Below, piece by piece: positions 24,021 to 32,696 of a stretch of DNA of 40,659 bases (the first letter of the stretch is position 1; the number at the start of each line of letters is the position of its first letter). Location of the stretch: NCBI RefSeq assembly GCF_001043915.1, contig NZ_LABX01000201.1, forward strand, positions 1-40,659, given 5' to 3'. Origin of the DNA: Methylobacterium aquaticum. Lineage in GTDB: Bacteria; Pseudomonadota; Alphaproteobacteria; Rhizobiales; Beijerinckiaceae. The notes under the pieces were generated by a model. The model did no database searches. It was not told where the DNA came from and saw only the letters and a program-made list of their open reading frames with translations. The position numbers and the translations under genes are program-made.

Positions 24021-25532
24021 TCAGGCGGGCGCCATCGCCCGCACCGGGCGGCGCCAGCGGGCCGGGCCATCGCGATGGACCGAGGTGCCGGCGGCATCCA
24101 CCGCCACCGTGACCGGCATGTCCTCGACGATGAATTCGTGGATCGCCTCCATGCCGAGATCGGCGAAGGCCAGCACCCGCGCCGACTTGATCGCCTTCGA
24201 GACGAGGTAGGCCGCGCCCCCGACCGCGATCAGGGAGGCGGCGCCGTGGCGGGCGATGGTCTCGACGGCGGCCGGTCCCCGCTCGGCCTTGCCGACCATC
24301 ACCAGAAGGCCGGTCTGCGACAGGATCGGCTCCAGGAACTTGTCCATCCGGGTCGCCGTGGTGGGGCCGGCCGGGCCCACCGCCTCGGCGCCGACCGCAT
24401 CGACCGGCCCGACATAATAGATCGCCCGGTCGCGCAGATCGACCGGCAGGGGCTCGCCCGCCTCCAGCATCCGGGTCAGGCGCAGGTGCGCCGCGTCGCG
24501 CCCGGTGAGCAGGCGGCCCGAGAGCAGCAGCGTCTCGCCGGCGCGCCAGGTCGCCACCTCCTCGCGGGTCAGCCGGTCGAGATCGACCCGCCGCCCGGCG
24601 GCCGTGGCGAGGCTGATGTCCTGCGGCCAGAGGTCGAGGGAGGGCGGGGTGAACACCGCCGGGCCGCTGCCGTCGAGGGTGAAATGGGCGTGCCGGTCGG
24701 CGGCGCATTGCGGGATCAGGCCGACGGGGAGCGACGCGGCATGGACCGGGAAGGTCTTCAGCTTCACGTCGAGCACGGTGGTGAGGCCGCCGAGGCCCTG
24801 CGCGCCGATGCCGAGCGCGTTGACCCGCTCGAAGATCTCGAGGCGCAGTTCCTCCTCCTGGGACGAGGGCCCGCGGGCACGGATCTGCGGCAGGTCGATC
24901 GGATCGAGGAGCGAGAGCTTGGCGAGCGTCATCGCCTTCTCGGGCGAGCCGCCGACGCCGATGCCGAGCATGCCGGGCGGGCACCACCCGGCGCCCAAGG
25001 TCTCGACGGTACGCACCACCCAATCGGCGACGGAATCGCTCGGGTTGAGGGCGACGAACTTCGCCTTGTTCTCCGAGCCGCCACCCTTCGCGGCGACATG
25101 GACCTCGACATGGTCGCCCGCCACCATCTCGACATGGAGCATGGCGGGGGCGTTGTCGCCGGTGTTGCGGCGGCCGAAGAGCGGCTCGGAGACCACGGAG
25201 GCCCGCAACGGGTTGCGCTCCTCGCGCCAGGCCCGGCGGACGCCCTCGTCGACGATCTCCTGGAGCGAGCGGTTCGACACGATCTGCGCGCCGAGCCCGA
25301 CCTTCATGAACACTTGCGCCGTGCCGGTATCCTGGCAGATCGGCCGCCGGCCGAAGGCGGCCATGCGCGAATTGACCAGGATCTGCGCCATCGCGTCCTT
25401 GGCCGCCGGACTCTCCTCGCGCCGCCAGGCATCGGCGAGGTTCTCGATGTAGTCCGCCGGGTGGTAGTACGAGATGAATTGCAGCGCATCGGCGATGGAG
25501 GCGACCAGGTCGTCTTCGCGGATGATGGCCAT
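24021..25532 (-). CDS. fumA: Class I fumarate hydratase (4Fe-4S)
   Basis: A 503-residue oxygen-sensitive fumarase converting fumarate and L-malate in the TCA cycle. Iron-sulfur ligands are C66 (PICQDTGTAQ), C184 (GAGWCPPGM) and C276 (LIPQCAADRH). Also visible are KGGGSENKAK, and in the C-terminal beta domain GPTTATRMDKF and LVMVGKAERG. Length is close to single-chain class I enzymes. GGGAGGA lies six bases upstream of the ATG at 25532. It is downstream of the CoA-transferase gene but separated by 266 bases of repeat, so it may have its own promoter. Family members can also act on related acids such as mesaconate, which would suit the CoA-transferase neighbour. Confidence 0.95.
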   Translation of the reverse strand: MAIIREDDLVASIADALQFISYYHPADYIENLADAWRREESPAAKDAMAQILVNSRMAAFGRRPICQDTGTAQVFMKVGLGAQIVSNRSLQEIVDEGVRRAWREERNPLRASVVSEPLFGRRNTGDNAPAMLHVEMVAGDHVEVHVAAKGGGSENKAKFVALNPSDSVADWVVRTVETLGAGWCPPGMLGIGVGGSPEKAMTLAKLSLLDPIDLPQIRARGPSSQEEELRLEIFERVNALGIGAQGLGGLTTVLDVKLKTFPVHAASLPVGLIPQCAADRHAHFTLDGSGPAVFTPPSLDLWPQDISLATAAGRRVDLDRLTREEVATWRAGETLLLSGRLLTGRDAAHLRLTRMLEAGEPLPVDLRDRAIYYVGPVDAVGAEAVGPAGPTTATRMDKFLEPILSQTGLLVMVGKAERGPAAVETIARHGAASLIAVGGAAYLVSKAIKSARVLAFADLGMEAIHEFIVEDMPVTVAVDAAGTSVHRDGPARWRRPVRAMAPA

Positions 25533-25552
25533 GGTGGTCCTCCCGGGTTTTT

Positions 25553-25730
25553 ATATACCAACGGTCGTTGGAAACGACCTTTGGTGCCGTTCGCGAATTG
25601 TCGCCAAGCCCAAAATCCCTGACACCTGGGCTTGGCATCGACAATTCGAATTGGAGCAACGGCCGCGTCGATCTCGGGCCTGCCCGAGATCGAATCGATG
25701 CGCCAGCATCGTCGGCCGTTGGAATTACTG
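25553..25730 (+). repeat. Mosaic palindromic repeat A, full copy A2
   Basis: Hairpin 1: ACCAACGGTCGTT pairs imperfectly with AACGACCTTTGGT. Hairpin 2: GAATTGTCG...AAGCCCA pairs with TGGGCTT...CGACAATTC. Hairpin 3: CAACGGCCG...CGGCCGTTG encloses a perfect 12-bp stem TCGATCTCGGGC/GCCCGAGATCGA and a GATGC/GCATC stem. It ends GGAATTACTG. It lies in the leader of the fumarase gene. Confidence 0.85.
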
Positions 25731-25740
25731 AATCGCGGGA

Positions 25741-25766
25741 TCCCCTCTCCCATGTGGGAGAGGGGG
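25741..25766 (+). repeat. CCCCTCTCCC palindromic repeat, copy C3
   Basis: Perfect 10-bp stem CCCCTCTCCC/GGGAGAGGGG with an ATGT loop, 10 bases after repeat A2. The core is the same as at 3504-3542 and 3615-3655; the preceding GGGATCCCCTC is shared with C1. Confidence 0.75.
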
Positions 25767-25798
25767 TGCTCAACCCATATTCGCAGCTCGGGAGAAAC

Positions 25799-26938
25799 CT
25801 ACGCCGCGAATTCCCGCCGGATCGCCGCGCTGTGCTCGCCGATCGCCGGCACGCGACCCAGCACCGGGGCCTGGCCGTTACGGAGCGCCGGCGGCGCGAC
25901 GATCGAGGCCGGGCCGGCATGGGTCTCGACGGTCACCCGCCGCAGGGCCGGGTGCGAGACGAGATCGGACAGGCCGTTGACGAAGCCGTAGGCGGTGCCG
26001 GCTTCGCGCAGCCGCGCCGCCGCCTCGTCGCGGCTCAGCTCCGAAAACACCTTGGCCACCTCGGCATCGACCTCGGGGCGGTTCGCCACCCGGGCGTTGT
26101 TGCTCTCGAAGCCGGGACGGGACGGCAAGTCGGGCTGGCGCAGGAATGCGGCGCAGAACTTGACCCATTCGCGCTCGTTCTGGATCGAGAGCAGCACCAG
26201 GGCCCCGTCCAGGGTCGGGAAGGCGCCGTAGGGACAGATCGACGGGTGCGCGAGGCCGACCCGCTGCGGCGCCCGGCCGGTACCCTCGAAGTAGAGCAAA
26301 GGCACGTTCATCCAGTCGGCCATGCCGTCGAACAGGCTGACCTCGAGCCGCGCCCCCTCGCCGGTGATGCCCCGGGCGATCAGCGCCTCCAGCACCGCCG
26401 CATGGGCCGCCATGCCGCAGGCGATGTCGCAGACCGACACACCGACCCGGCCCGGGCCGGCCGGATGGCCGGTGATCTCGGCCAGCCCGCTCTCGGCCTG
26501 GACCAGCAGGTCATAGGCTTTCATGTCCGAGTAGGAATGGCCGGCGCCGTAGCCGGTGACGTCCACGGTGATGAGCCGCGGATAGCGCGCCCGCAAGTCC
26601 TCGGAGCCGAAGCCCGCGCGCGCCGCGGCGCCCGGCGCGAGGTTCTGGATGAACACGTCGGCCCTGGCGAGGACGGCGTGGAGGAGGCGTGCGTCGGCCG
26701 GGTCCTTGATGTCGGCGACCAGGCTCTCCTTGCCGCGGTTGAGCCAGACGAAGTAGCTCGCCAGGCCGTTCACCGCCGCGTCGTAGCCGCGGGCGAAATC
26801 GCCCTCCGGCCGCTCGATCTTGATGACGCGGGCGCCCGCGTCGGCCAGGCGCGAGGAGCAGTAGGGGGCTGCCACCGCCTGCTCGAGCGCCACCACGGTC
26901 AGACCCGTGAGGGGCCGGACCCCACTCCCCGCCGCCAT
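25799..26938 (-). CDS. CaiB/BaiF class III CoA-transferase
   Basis: A 379-residue enzyme that moves CoA between carboxylic acids. Family features: PLTGLTVVALEQAVAAPYCSS at the N-terminus, GARVIKIERPEGD (CoA-binding), LNRGKESLVADIK, and YDLLVQAESG with the likely nucleophile D143; then FDGMADWM and SICPYGAFPTLDG. It starts 4 bases after the aldehyde dehydrogenase stop, so they form an operon. The acid pair is unknown. With a class I fumarase downstream and an aldehyde dehydrogenase upstream, a C4-C5 dicarboxylic acid such as mesaconate, citramalate or succinate is the most natural guess, but nothing in the sequence settles it. Confidence 0.9.
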   Translation of the reverse strand: MAAGSGVRPLTGLTVVALEQAVAAPYCSSRLADAGARVIKIERPEGDFARGYDAAVNGLASYFVWLNRGKESLVADIKDPADARLLHAVLARADVFIQNLAPGAAARAGFGSEDLRARYPRLITVDVTGYGAGHSYSDMKAYDLLVQAESGLAEITGHPAGPGRVGVSVCDIACGMAAHAAVLEALIARGITGEGARLEVSLFDGMADWMNVPLLYFEGTGRAPQRVGLAHPSICPYGAFPTLDGALVLLSIQNEREWVKFCAAFLRQPDLPSRPGFESNNARVANRPEVDAEVAKVFSELSRDEAAARLREAGTAYGFVNGLSDLVSHPALRRVTVETHAGPASIVAPPALRNGQAPVLGRVPAIGEHSAAIRREFAA

Positions 26939-26942
26939 GACG

Positions 26943-28379
26943 TCAGACCCCGTGCTTGATCGCGATCATCTTCATCGAGCCGAAGCCGTAGAGGGCCTCG
27001 AAGCCCTTCTCGCGGCCATGGCCCGAGCCCTTCACGCCGCCGAAGGGCAGTTCGACGCCGCCGCCCGCGCCGTAGTTGTTGACGAAGACCTGGCCCGACT
27101 TGATGCCCTTCGACAGGCGCAGCGCCCGGCCGAGATCCGAGGTCCAGATGCCGGCGGCGAGACCATACTCGGTGCCGTTAGCCACCTTCAGGGCCTCGGC
27201 CTCGTCGCGCACCCGGATCGCCACCAGGACCGGCCCAAAAATCTCTTCCTGGGCGAGGCGGTGATCCGGCGGCACGTCGCCGATCAAGGTCGGACGGACA
27301 TAGTAGCCTTCGCCCGGCACGTTGGTGCCGAGTTCGCCCTCGGCCAGAATGGTCAGGCCGTCGCGGCGGGCGAGGTCGATATAGCCCTGCACCCGCTCGC
27401 ACTGCTTGGCGTTCACCACGGGACCGAGATCGAGGTCCTGCTCGCCCGCGCCGACGCGCAGATCCTTGAAGCGCCGGGCGAGGTCGGCGGTGAAGCTGTC
27501 GTAGATCGTGTCCTCGATCACCACCCGCGAGCCGGCCGAGCAGGTCTGGCCGGCATTCTGGGTGATCGCCTTGACGATGACGGTGCCGGCCTCCGCCAGA
27601 TCGGCATCGGCGAACACCACCTGGGGCGACTTGCCGCCGAGTTCGAGGGTGACCGGAATGGTGTTCTTGGCCGCCGCCGTCTGGATCAGCGTGCCGACCT
27701 CGCGCGAGCCGGTGAAGCTGATGTGGTGGATGCCCTGATGCGCCGCGAGCGCCGCGCCCGCCTCCTCGCCGAGGCCGGTGACGACGTTGAGGCTGCCGGC
27801 CGGGAAGCCGGCTTCCGCCGCGAGCTTGGCGAGATGGAGCGCCGAGAGCGAGGTGTCCTCGGCGGGCTTGAGCACCACGGCGTTGCCCATGGCGAGCGCC
27901 GGGGCGACCGAGCGGCCGGTCATCTGGAGCGGATAGTTCCACGGCACGATCACGCCGACGACGCCGTGCGGCTCGTAGACGGTCATGACGGTGAAGCCGT
28001 TCTGGAACGGAATCGTGTCGCCGTGCACCTTGTCGGCGGCGCCGCCGTAATACTCGAAGTAGCGGGCGCAGACCTGGGCGTCGTTGCGGGCGAGAGTCAG
28101 CGGCTTGCCGACATCCTCGCTCTCCATCTTCGCCAGGATCTCGGCGTCGCGGCGGATCAGATCGGCGAGCTTCAGCATCAGCCGGCCGCGGGAGGCGGCG
28201 TCGAGGCGGCCCCACTCGCCATCCATGGCGGCGTGGCCGGCCTTTACGGCGGCGTCGATCTCCTTGGCGCCGCCGCGGGCGATGCGGGCCATCTCCTGGC
28301 CATGCGACGGGTTGATGACCGGCAGGGTCGCCTCGCTGCCGGTCCAGGCGCCACCGATGAAGTGCTGGTGGGCGTTCAT
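26943..28379 (-). CDS. NAD(P)-dependent aldehyde dehydrogenase
   Basis: A 478-residue enzyme oxidising an aldehyde to the acid. Active-site residues: N148 in VPWNYP, K171 in LKPAEDTS, E246 in LELGGKSPQ, C280 in NAGQTCSAGSR, and the EEIFGPV motif near residue 375. GGGAGG lies eight bases before the ATG at 28379. It resembles the broad betaine/gamma-aminobutyraldehyde/succinate-semialdehyde dehydrogenase group; the substrate is not defined. First gene of the unit that continues into the CoA-transferase. Confidence 0.94.
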   Translation of the reverse strand: MNAHQHFIGGAWTGSEATLPVINPSHGQEMARIARGGAKEIDAAVKAGHAAMDGEWGRLDAASRGRLMLKLADLIRRDAEILAKMESEDVGKPLTLARNDAQVCARYFEYYGGAADKVHGDTIPFQNGFTVMTVYEPHGVVGVIVPWNYPLQMTGRSVAPALAMGNAVVLKPAEDTSLSALHLAKLAAEAGFPAGSLNVVTGLGEEAGAALAAHQGIHHISFTGSREVGTLIQTAAAKNTIPVTLELGGKSPQVVFADADLAEAGTVIVKAITQNAGQTCSAGSRVVIEDTIYDSFTADLARRFKDLRVGAGEQDLDLGPVVNAKQCERVQGYIDLARRDGLTILAEGELGTNVPGEGYYVRPTLIGDVPPDHRLAQEEIFGPVLVAIRVRDEAEALKVANGTEYGLAAGIWTSDLGRALRLSKGIKSGQVFVNNYGAGGGVELPFGGVKGSGHGREKGFEALYGFGSMKMIAIKHGV

Positions 28380-28531
28380 GCGTCTACCTCCCGTGGGGGG
28401 CTGGCCGCCCTGACGGCGGCCGGCCTGCTGTTGGGCGCGGTGTTATCGCGCCGGGAGGCCGCATTCCAATACGATCGACGGGCGCGCGCGATAGAATCGC
28501 GATATGGCGCAGAATCGGGGCGACGCCCGCG

Positions 28532-30406
28532 TCACCGGCCGCGATGGACAACGACGGTCCGCTGCGCGATCCACGCCGCCAGCGGGATCTCGGCGATCGG
28601 CGTCTCGTCCAGGAAGGCGCGGGCGACGAGAGCAAGGTCGATCCAGGTCTCGTCCGCCGATGACGCCGCGGCGGCGGCCTTGCGGCCGTTGCGAGCCGGG
28701 GCTCGACCAAGGGCGGCCCTCCCACCCTGGGCAGCCTTGGCGATCCAGGCGAGCTTCTCCCCCCACTGCGCCCGCCGTGGCGCGATGATCTGCTCCAGCA
28801 CCGCCGCATCCCGCACCTTCGCGCCGGACAGGGACTGCACCAGTTCGGCGCTCGCCTCGTCGGCCTCGAACCAGCCATCCGGGAAGCGATAGGTCTTGGG
28901 CCAGGTCTTCGAGGCGGCGAGCGCCGCCGCCGTCGCGGCCTGCGACCGGCGCTCCTCCGGCAGCCCCTCCAGGAGTTGCGCCACGATCGCCGCCGGCGCG
29001 AGGCGGGCCGGCGCGACCGCCGGCAGGCCGGACAGGTCGAGGAAGCGCAGGAGTTCGAAGGGCGGCGGCTCGCCCGACGCCAGCCCGGTCGCGAGGCCGT
29101 GGGCGATCAGCTCCTGCACGAATCCGGGCGAGGCGGCGAAGCAATCCATGCCCTGCGCCATTGCCTGGAGGAAGAGGTCGCTCTCCGCCGGGGCGATATC
29201 CTCCTGCAACACGGTCTCGCGCAGGCCGTGCCCGTGCTTCATCAGCAGCGCCACGAGGCTGTGCCGGCCCATCTCGTCGATCATCGCAAACACGCTCTGG
29301 GCGCCACTGCCGTCGATGCCCGAGGCGACGAACCGGACGGAGCGGGCCGGCGCAGCGGCCTCCACGGGGGGCAGGACAATCCCCCGCGCCCGGCAGGCCG
29401 CGATGGCCGATCCAACCGCCGCCTCGACCGGGCCGGGCAGCCAGGGCCGCATCCAGATCAGGCGTTGCGCCGTCTCGGCCGAGACGAGGCCGCGCTCGGC
29501 CGCGGCGGCGAGGCGCTCCGCCACCGCGCGGGCCACATCGGGGTTCGGATCGAGGAGCCAGCCGAGGGCGGCCTCGCGGATCGCCGGCACGGTCGCCTCC
29601 GCCATGACGCCGACCGCGACGATGCGGGCCTCGTTGGGGAGGATCGCGAATTGCTCGGCCAGCTGCTCGTGGATCAGGAACGGGTCGTGATCCAGTGACT
29701 CCGCCGCTTCCGCAAAGCGGGTCGCCATCTCGTCGGGGCCGGGAATCGGCTGTCCCTCCATCGGCTCCCGGGTCGCCGAGACGATCAGGTCGCGCACCTC
29801 GTCGGGGATCGGCAGCCGCGCCGCGGTGAATTGCTGGGCAAGCCCGAAGATCAGGTCGGGCGGCAGGTCGCCCTCCTCGGCCGCGGTGAGGAGGTTCCCG
29901 AGCAGGGCCATGGCGATCTCCGCCGCGCCTCCGACCTGGGATTCCATGGCCATCCGGAGCTGGCCGAGAGCGGCGCCGAGGATCAGCAGGAGGGCGGAGC
30001 AGCGGTCGTCGTCCCGCGGCGTCGCCTGCCCCTCGGTCACCAGAAGTTCGAACAGGAACTCGACGGAATGCGGAAGGCTGATCAGCCGAAGGCCCAGATC
30101 CGGGATGGTGTGGGGGGTCTCGCCGGCCCGTATGTCGGCCGCGACCTGGTCGACGACGGCGGACACGGCCTGACGGGCGATGATCACCCCCGCGGGAAAG
30201 CGCTTCCCGGACGATTGCCCGGCCTTCTTCGGCGCGACGGCCTTGGTGGCCGATGCCTTGGTCTTGGTCGGCGCGTCAGCCTTCGCCTTGCCGGTCTTTG
30301 CCTTGCCGGTCTTGGAACCGGTATCGGCGGCGGTCTTGGAGCTGGTCTTGGAGCTGGTCTTGGGGCTGGCCGGTTTGCCGGCCGACTTGCTGACAGTCCT
30401 GGCCAT
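28532..30406 (-). CDS. Uncharacterised 624-residue protein with Lys/Ala/Thr-rich tail and HEAT-like helices
   Basis: I do not recognise the family. Residues 1-68 are low-complexity Lys, Ala, Ser and Thr with repeated SKT and KTGKAK units, like histone-H1-type tails, and could bind nucleic acid. The rest is mainly helical: a segment near 230-330 (EARIVAVGVMAEATVPAIREAALGWL and LLDPNPDVARAVAERLAAAAERG in two stretches) looks like HEAT-type helical pairs. A second helical half follows to the end. No signal peptide, membrane helix or catalytic motif is seen. It is transcribed alone, upstream of the aldehyde dehydrogenase and about 150 bases from it. Related proteins may exist under an unknown-function domain, but I cannot name one safely. 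Confidence 0.75.
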   Translation of the reverse strand: MARTVSKSAGKPASPKTSSKTSSKTAADTGSKTGKAKTGKAKADAPTKTKASATKAVAPKKAGQSSGKRFPAGVIIARQAVSAVVDQVAADIRAGETPHTIPDLGLRLISLPHSVEFLFELLVTEGQATPRDDDRCSALLLILGAALGQLRMAMESQVGGAAEIAMALLGNLLTAAEEGDLPPDLIFGLAQQFTAARLPIPDEVRDLIVSATREPMEGQPIPGPDEMATRFAEAAESLDHDPFLIHEQLAEQFAILPNEARIVAVGVMAEATVPAIREAALGWLLDPNPDVARAVAERLAAAAERGLVSAETAQRLIWMRPWLPGPVEAAVGSAIAACRARGIVLPPVEAAAPARSVRFVASGIDGSGAQSVFAMIDEMGRHSLVALLMKHGHGLRETVLQEDIAPAESDLFLQAMAQGMDCFAASPGFVQELIAHGLATGLASGEPPPFELLRFLDLSGLPAVAPARLAPAAIVAQLLEGLPEERRSQAATAAALAASKTWPKTYRFPDGWFEADEASAELVQSLSGAKVRDAAVLEQIIAPRRAQWGEKLAWIAKAAQGGRAALGRAPARNGRKAAAAASSADETWIDLALVARAFLDETPIAEIPLAAWIAQRTVVVHRGR

Positions 30407-30573
30407 GGGACGACCTCGGCGTTGGAAGGCCCCCGGACCTCTCCGGGGATCGTCGCCTTCAAACTGCCGAGGCCGCAGCCGGTTGCCAAGACGCGGACGG
30501 GGCGCGGCGCGCTCCGTTCACCATTTCATTTCCTCGCAACCGTCTCCTGGCTCTGTTTCTTCGGCTCCGCGTG
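30407..30573. other. Leader region of the 624-residue protein gene
   Basis: About 170 bases between the start codon at 30406 and repeat A3. The promoter for the minus-strand gene should be here; none is clear. Confidence 0.35.
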
Positions 30574-30849
30574 ATACCAACGGTCATTGAAAACGGCCGT
30601 TGGTGCCGGTCTGGCATTCTCGCCAAGCCCAAGAGCATTTTCCGACGAAGTGGATACCGGTTCGTCATAGAAAATGCGGAAAAATCAAAGATCTAGAGAA
30701 GCTTCGCGATGGCAACGCGATCGTGAAGCGCTCTAGGTCCCGGACATCTGCGCTTGGCATCGACAATGCGAGATGGAGTCAACGGCCGCGTCGATCTCGG
30801 ACCTGCCCGAGATCGAATCGATGCGTCAGCCTCTTCGGCCGTTGATATT
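30574..30849 (+). repeat. Mosaic palindromic repeat A, copy A3, interrupted by element B
   Basis: Same order of modules as A2: ATACCAACGGTC start, CAAGCCCA arm, GCGCTTGGCATCGACAATGCG arm, the GATCTCGGACC/TGCCCGAGATC hairpin, GATGCGTCAGC, CGGCCGTTG, ending ATATTA. The second hairpin is split by a 103-bp insertion (30632-30734). The final TTA is the stop codon of the adjacent small secreted protein gene. Confidence 0.85.
30632..30734 (+). mobile_element. RIME-like 103-bp element B, copy 1 (inside repeat A3)
   Basis: Two hairpins: GCATTTTCCGACGAA pairs with TTCGTC...GAAAATGC, and CTTCGCGAT pairs with ATCGTGAAG. The ends are AGAGC and GCTCT, inverted. A second copy of the same length and about 94% identical lies at 39918-40020. 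Size and two-palindrome build match the Rhizobium intergenic mosaic elements (RIME). Comparison with A2 shows the clean insertion point after CAAGCCCA. Confidence 0.82.
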
Positions 30850-31147
30850 ACTGGCTGCCGCTGCCGCTGCTGCCCTGCGGCACCGCCCGGGACGGCTGGC
30901 CGGCATTGCCGCCGGCGGCCGAGTTGCCGGTGATGGTCGAGGCTCCGGTCGGTCCGGGCGCCACAACGCCGCCGGCGCTGCCGCCGGTGTTGTTCGGCAT
31001 CGGCGCGACGGTGCCGGTGGCCGCCGGGCCCGTGCCCATGGTTCCGTTGCCCATGCTGCCGGGGGCGGCCGAGGGGGCGGCGGTCTGGGCCGAGGCCGCG
31101 CCGGCGACGAGAAGACCGGCGGCGAGTCCCGCGAAAATCGAACGCAT
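30848..31147 (-). CDS. Small secreted Gly/Ser/Ala-rich protein
   Basis: A 99-residue protein with a signal peptide (MRSIFAGLAAGLLVAGAASA, cut before QTAA) and a low-complexity mature part rich in Gly, Ser, Ala, Thr and Pro with GNGTMGTGP and GGSAGG units. AGGAGA lies six bases upstream of the ATG at 31147, so that start is well supported over one 16 codons upstream. Function unknown; it is probably periplasmic or surface-exposed and disordered. The TAA stop is part of repeat A3, so the C-terminus may have been set by repeat insertion. Confidence 0.72.
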   Translation of the reverse strand: MRSIFAGLAAGLLVAGAASAQTAAPSAAPGSMGNGTMGTGPAATGTVAPMPNNTGGSAGGVVAPGPTGASTITGNSAAGGNAGQPSRAVPQGSSGSGSQ

Positions 31148-31225
31148 GCTGCTCTCCTGTCGGATCCTGGGTTTGTGAGATCCTGGACCCGACAACGTGC
31201 GCGAGCTGGTCCGGTTCGACTTTAT

Positions 31226-32365
31226 TTATTTGTGATGGGCGATGACGCGGCGCAGCATCGCGCAGCATTGTTCCAGATCGGACAGGCCGATCGACTCGTC
31301 GGGCCGGTGCGCCTCGGCGATGCGGCCGGGCCCGCAGATGAGCGACGGGATGCCGGCGGCCTGGAACAGCCCGGCCTCGGTGCCGTAGCTCACCGCGCCG
31401 AGGGCCGGCCGGCCGGACCACGCCTCGGCGAGGCCGCGCAAGGGGGCATCGTCCGGCAGGTCGAGGGCCGGATAGAGCGACAGGATCTCGCTCTCGACCG
31501 CGACCGCGCGCCCGGCCTGCCGCAGGGGCGCCACGAGATCGGCGATGCCGGCCTGGAGCACGTCGTGGATCGTCATTGGATCGGTGCCCGGCACCGCGCG
31601 GGCCTCCCACTCGACCCGGCAGGTATCGGGCACGACGTTGACGCCGGTGCCACCGGCGATCACCCCGACCTGGAGCGTCGAGGAGGCCGGCTCGAACAGC
31701 GGGTGGAACGGCCCCTGGCGGGAAAAGCCTTCGTGCAGGCGGCGCACCAGCCCGACGATGTCGGCGGCGAGATGCACGGCGTTCTCGGCGAGGTCCGGCC
31801 GCGAGGAATGGCCGGCCCGGCCGCGCACCGTCAGGCGCCCCGCCACCTTGCCCTTGTGGCGCAGGACCGGCCGCATCTCCGAGGGCTCGCCGACGAGGCA
31901 CCCCACGGGCGGGGCGCAGAGTTCGGGCAGCCGCGCGATCATGTGGCGCACGCCCACGCAGCCGACCTCCTCGTCGTAGGACAGGGCGAGGTGGATCGGC
32001 CGGGTGAGCGGGGCCCGCACCATCTCGGGCACGAGCGCCAGCAGGCAGGCGACAAAGCCCTTCATGTCGACGGCGCCGCGCCCGATCAGCCGGTCCCCCA
32101 TCCGGCGCAAGGAGAAGGGGTCGCCGCTCCAGCCCTCGCCGGCCGGCACGACGTCGAGATGGCCCGACAGGACGAGGCCCGGCACGTCGCGCGGGCCGAT
32201 CGTGGCGAACAGGTTGGCGCGGTCGCCTTCCGGGCCCGGCAGGACCTGCGCCTCGACCCCGTGACGGGCGAGATGGGCGCGCACCAGGTCCACGATCGCG
32301 CCGTTCGGCGTGCGGCAGACGGACGGAATCGCGACGAGGTCGGAGAGGAGGGCGGCAGCGGTCAT
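31226..32365 (-). CDS. argE: Acetylornithine deacetylase (M20 family)
   Basis: A 379-residue metallohydrolase that releases acetate from N-acetylornithine in arginine synthesis. Metal and catalytic residues: H69 and D71 in SGHLDVVP, D100 in GRGAVDMKG, E132/E133 in YDEEVGC, E in VGEPSEM, and the late EAHRPDE. The dimerisation domain contains RGRAGHSSRPDLAENA. The start at 32365 (MTAAALLSDL) fits the family; the frame extends upstream with unrelated sequence. ArgE versus related M20 deacylases cannot be separated with certainty. Divergent from the aminotransferase. Confidence 0.87.
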   Translation of the reverse strand: MTAAALLSDLVAIPSVCRTPNGAIVDLVRAHLARHGVEAQVLPGPEGDRANLFATIGPRDVPGLVLSGHLDVVPAGEGWSGDPFSLRRMGDRLIGRGAVDMKGFVACLLALVPEMVRAPLTRPIHLALSYDEEVGCVGVRHMIARLPELCAPPVGCLVGEPSEMRPVLRHKGKVAGRLTVRGRAGHSSRPDLAENAVHLAADIVGLVRRLHEGFSRQGPFHPLFEPASSTLQVGVIAGGTGVNVVPDTCRVEWEARAVPGTDPMTIHDVLQAGIADLVAPLRQAGRAVAVESEILSLYPALDLPDDAPLRGLAEAWSGRPALGAVSYGTEAGLFQAAGIPSLICGPGRIAEAHRPDESIGLSDLEQCCAMLRRVIAHHK

Positions 32366-32696
32366 CGGGACTCTCGGGCTGATTGTCCCGGAATCATAGC
32401 CCGGGACGACCGGTGCTCTCGGGCGGAAAGCCGCCTGCCGCGGCACAAGCTGCGGCCGGCGGCATGCGGCACGGCAGGAATGAGGCGCCTCTTCGGGAGC
32501 GGGATTCTGGCGCGCGGGAGCCTCAGCGAGTTGCCGGGCGAGGATTCCGGCGACGCGCCGGGCAGGCCCACCATCATATCTGCCGTCCCACCCCCTTCAA
32601 AGACGCACCGCGCGCGGCGCGGCGGGGCCAGATCGGCGAAAAATCCCGCGGGGACCCGCGCATTGTCCGGGCGTTGCCGCCCCGGAGCCTTGAGCC
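32366..32696. promoter_or_regulatory. Divergent control region between argE and the aminotransferase
   Basis: About 330 bases that must hold both promoters. It contains GTCCCGG...CCGGGAC-type inverted pieces near 32385-32405 (TCCCGG, CCCGGGA). No clear -35/-10 pair seen. Confidence 0.4.
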
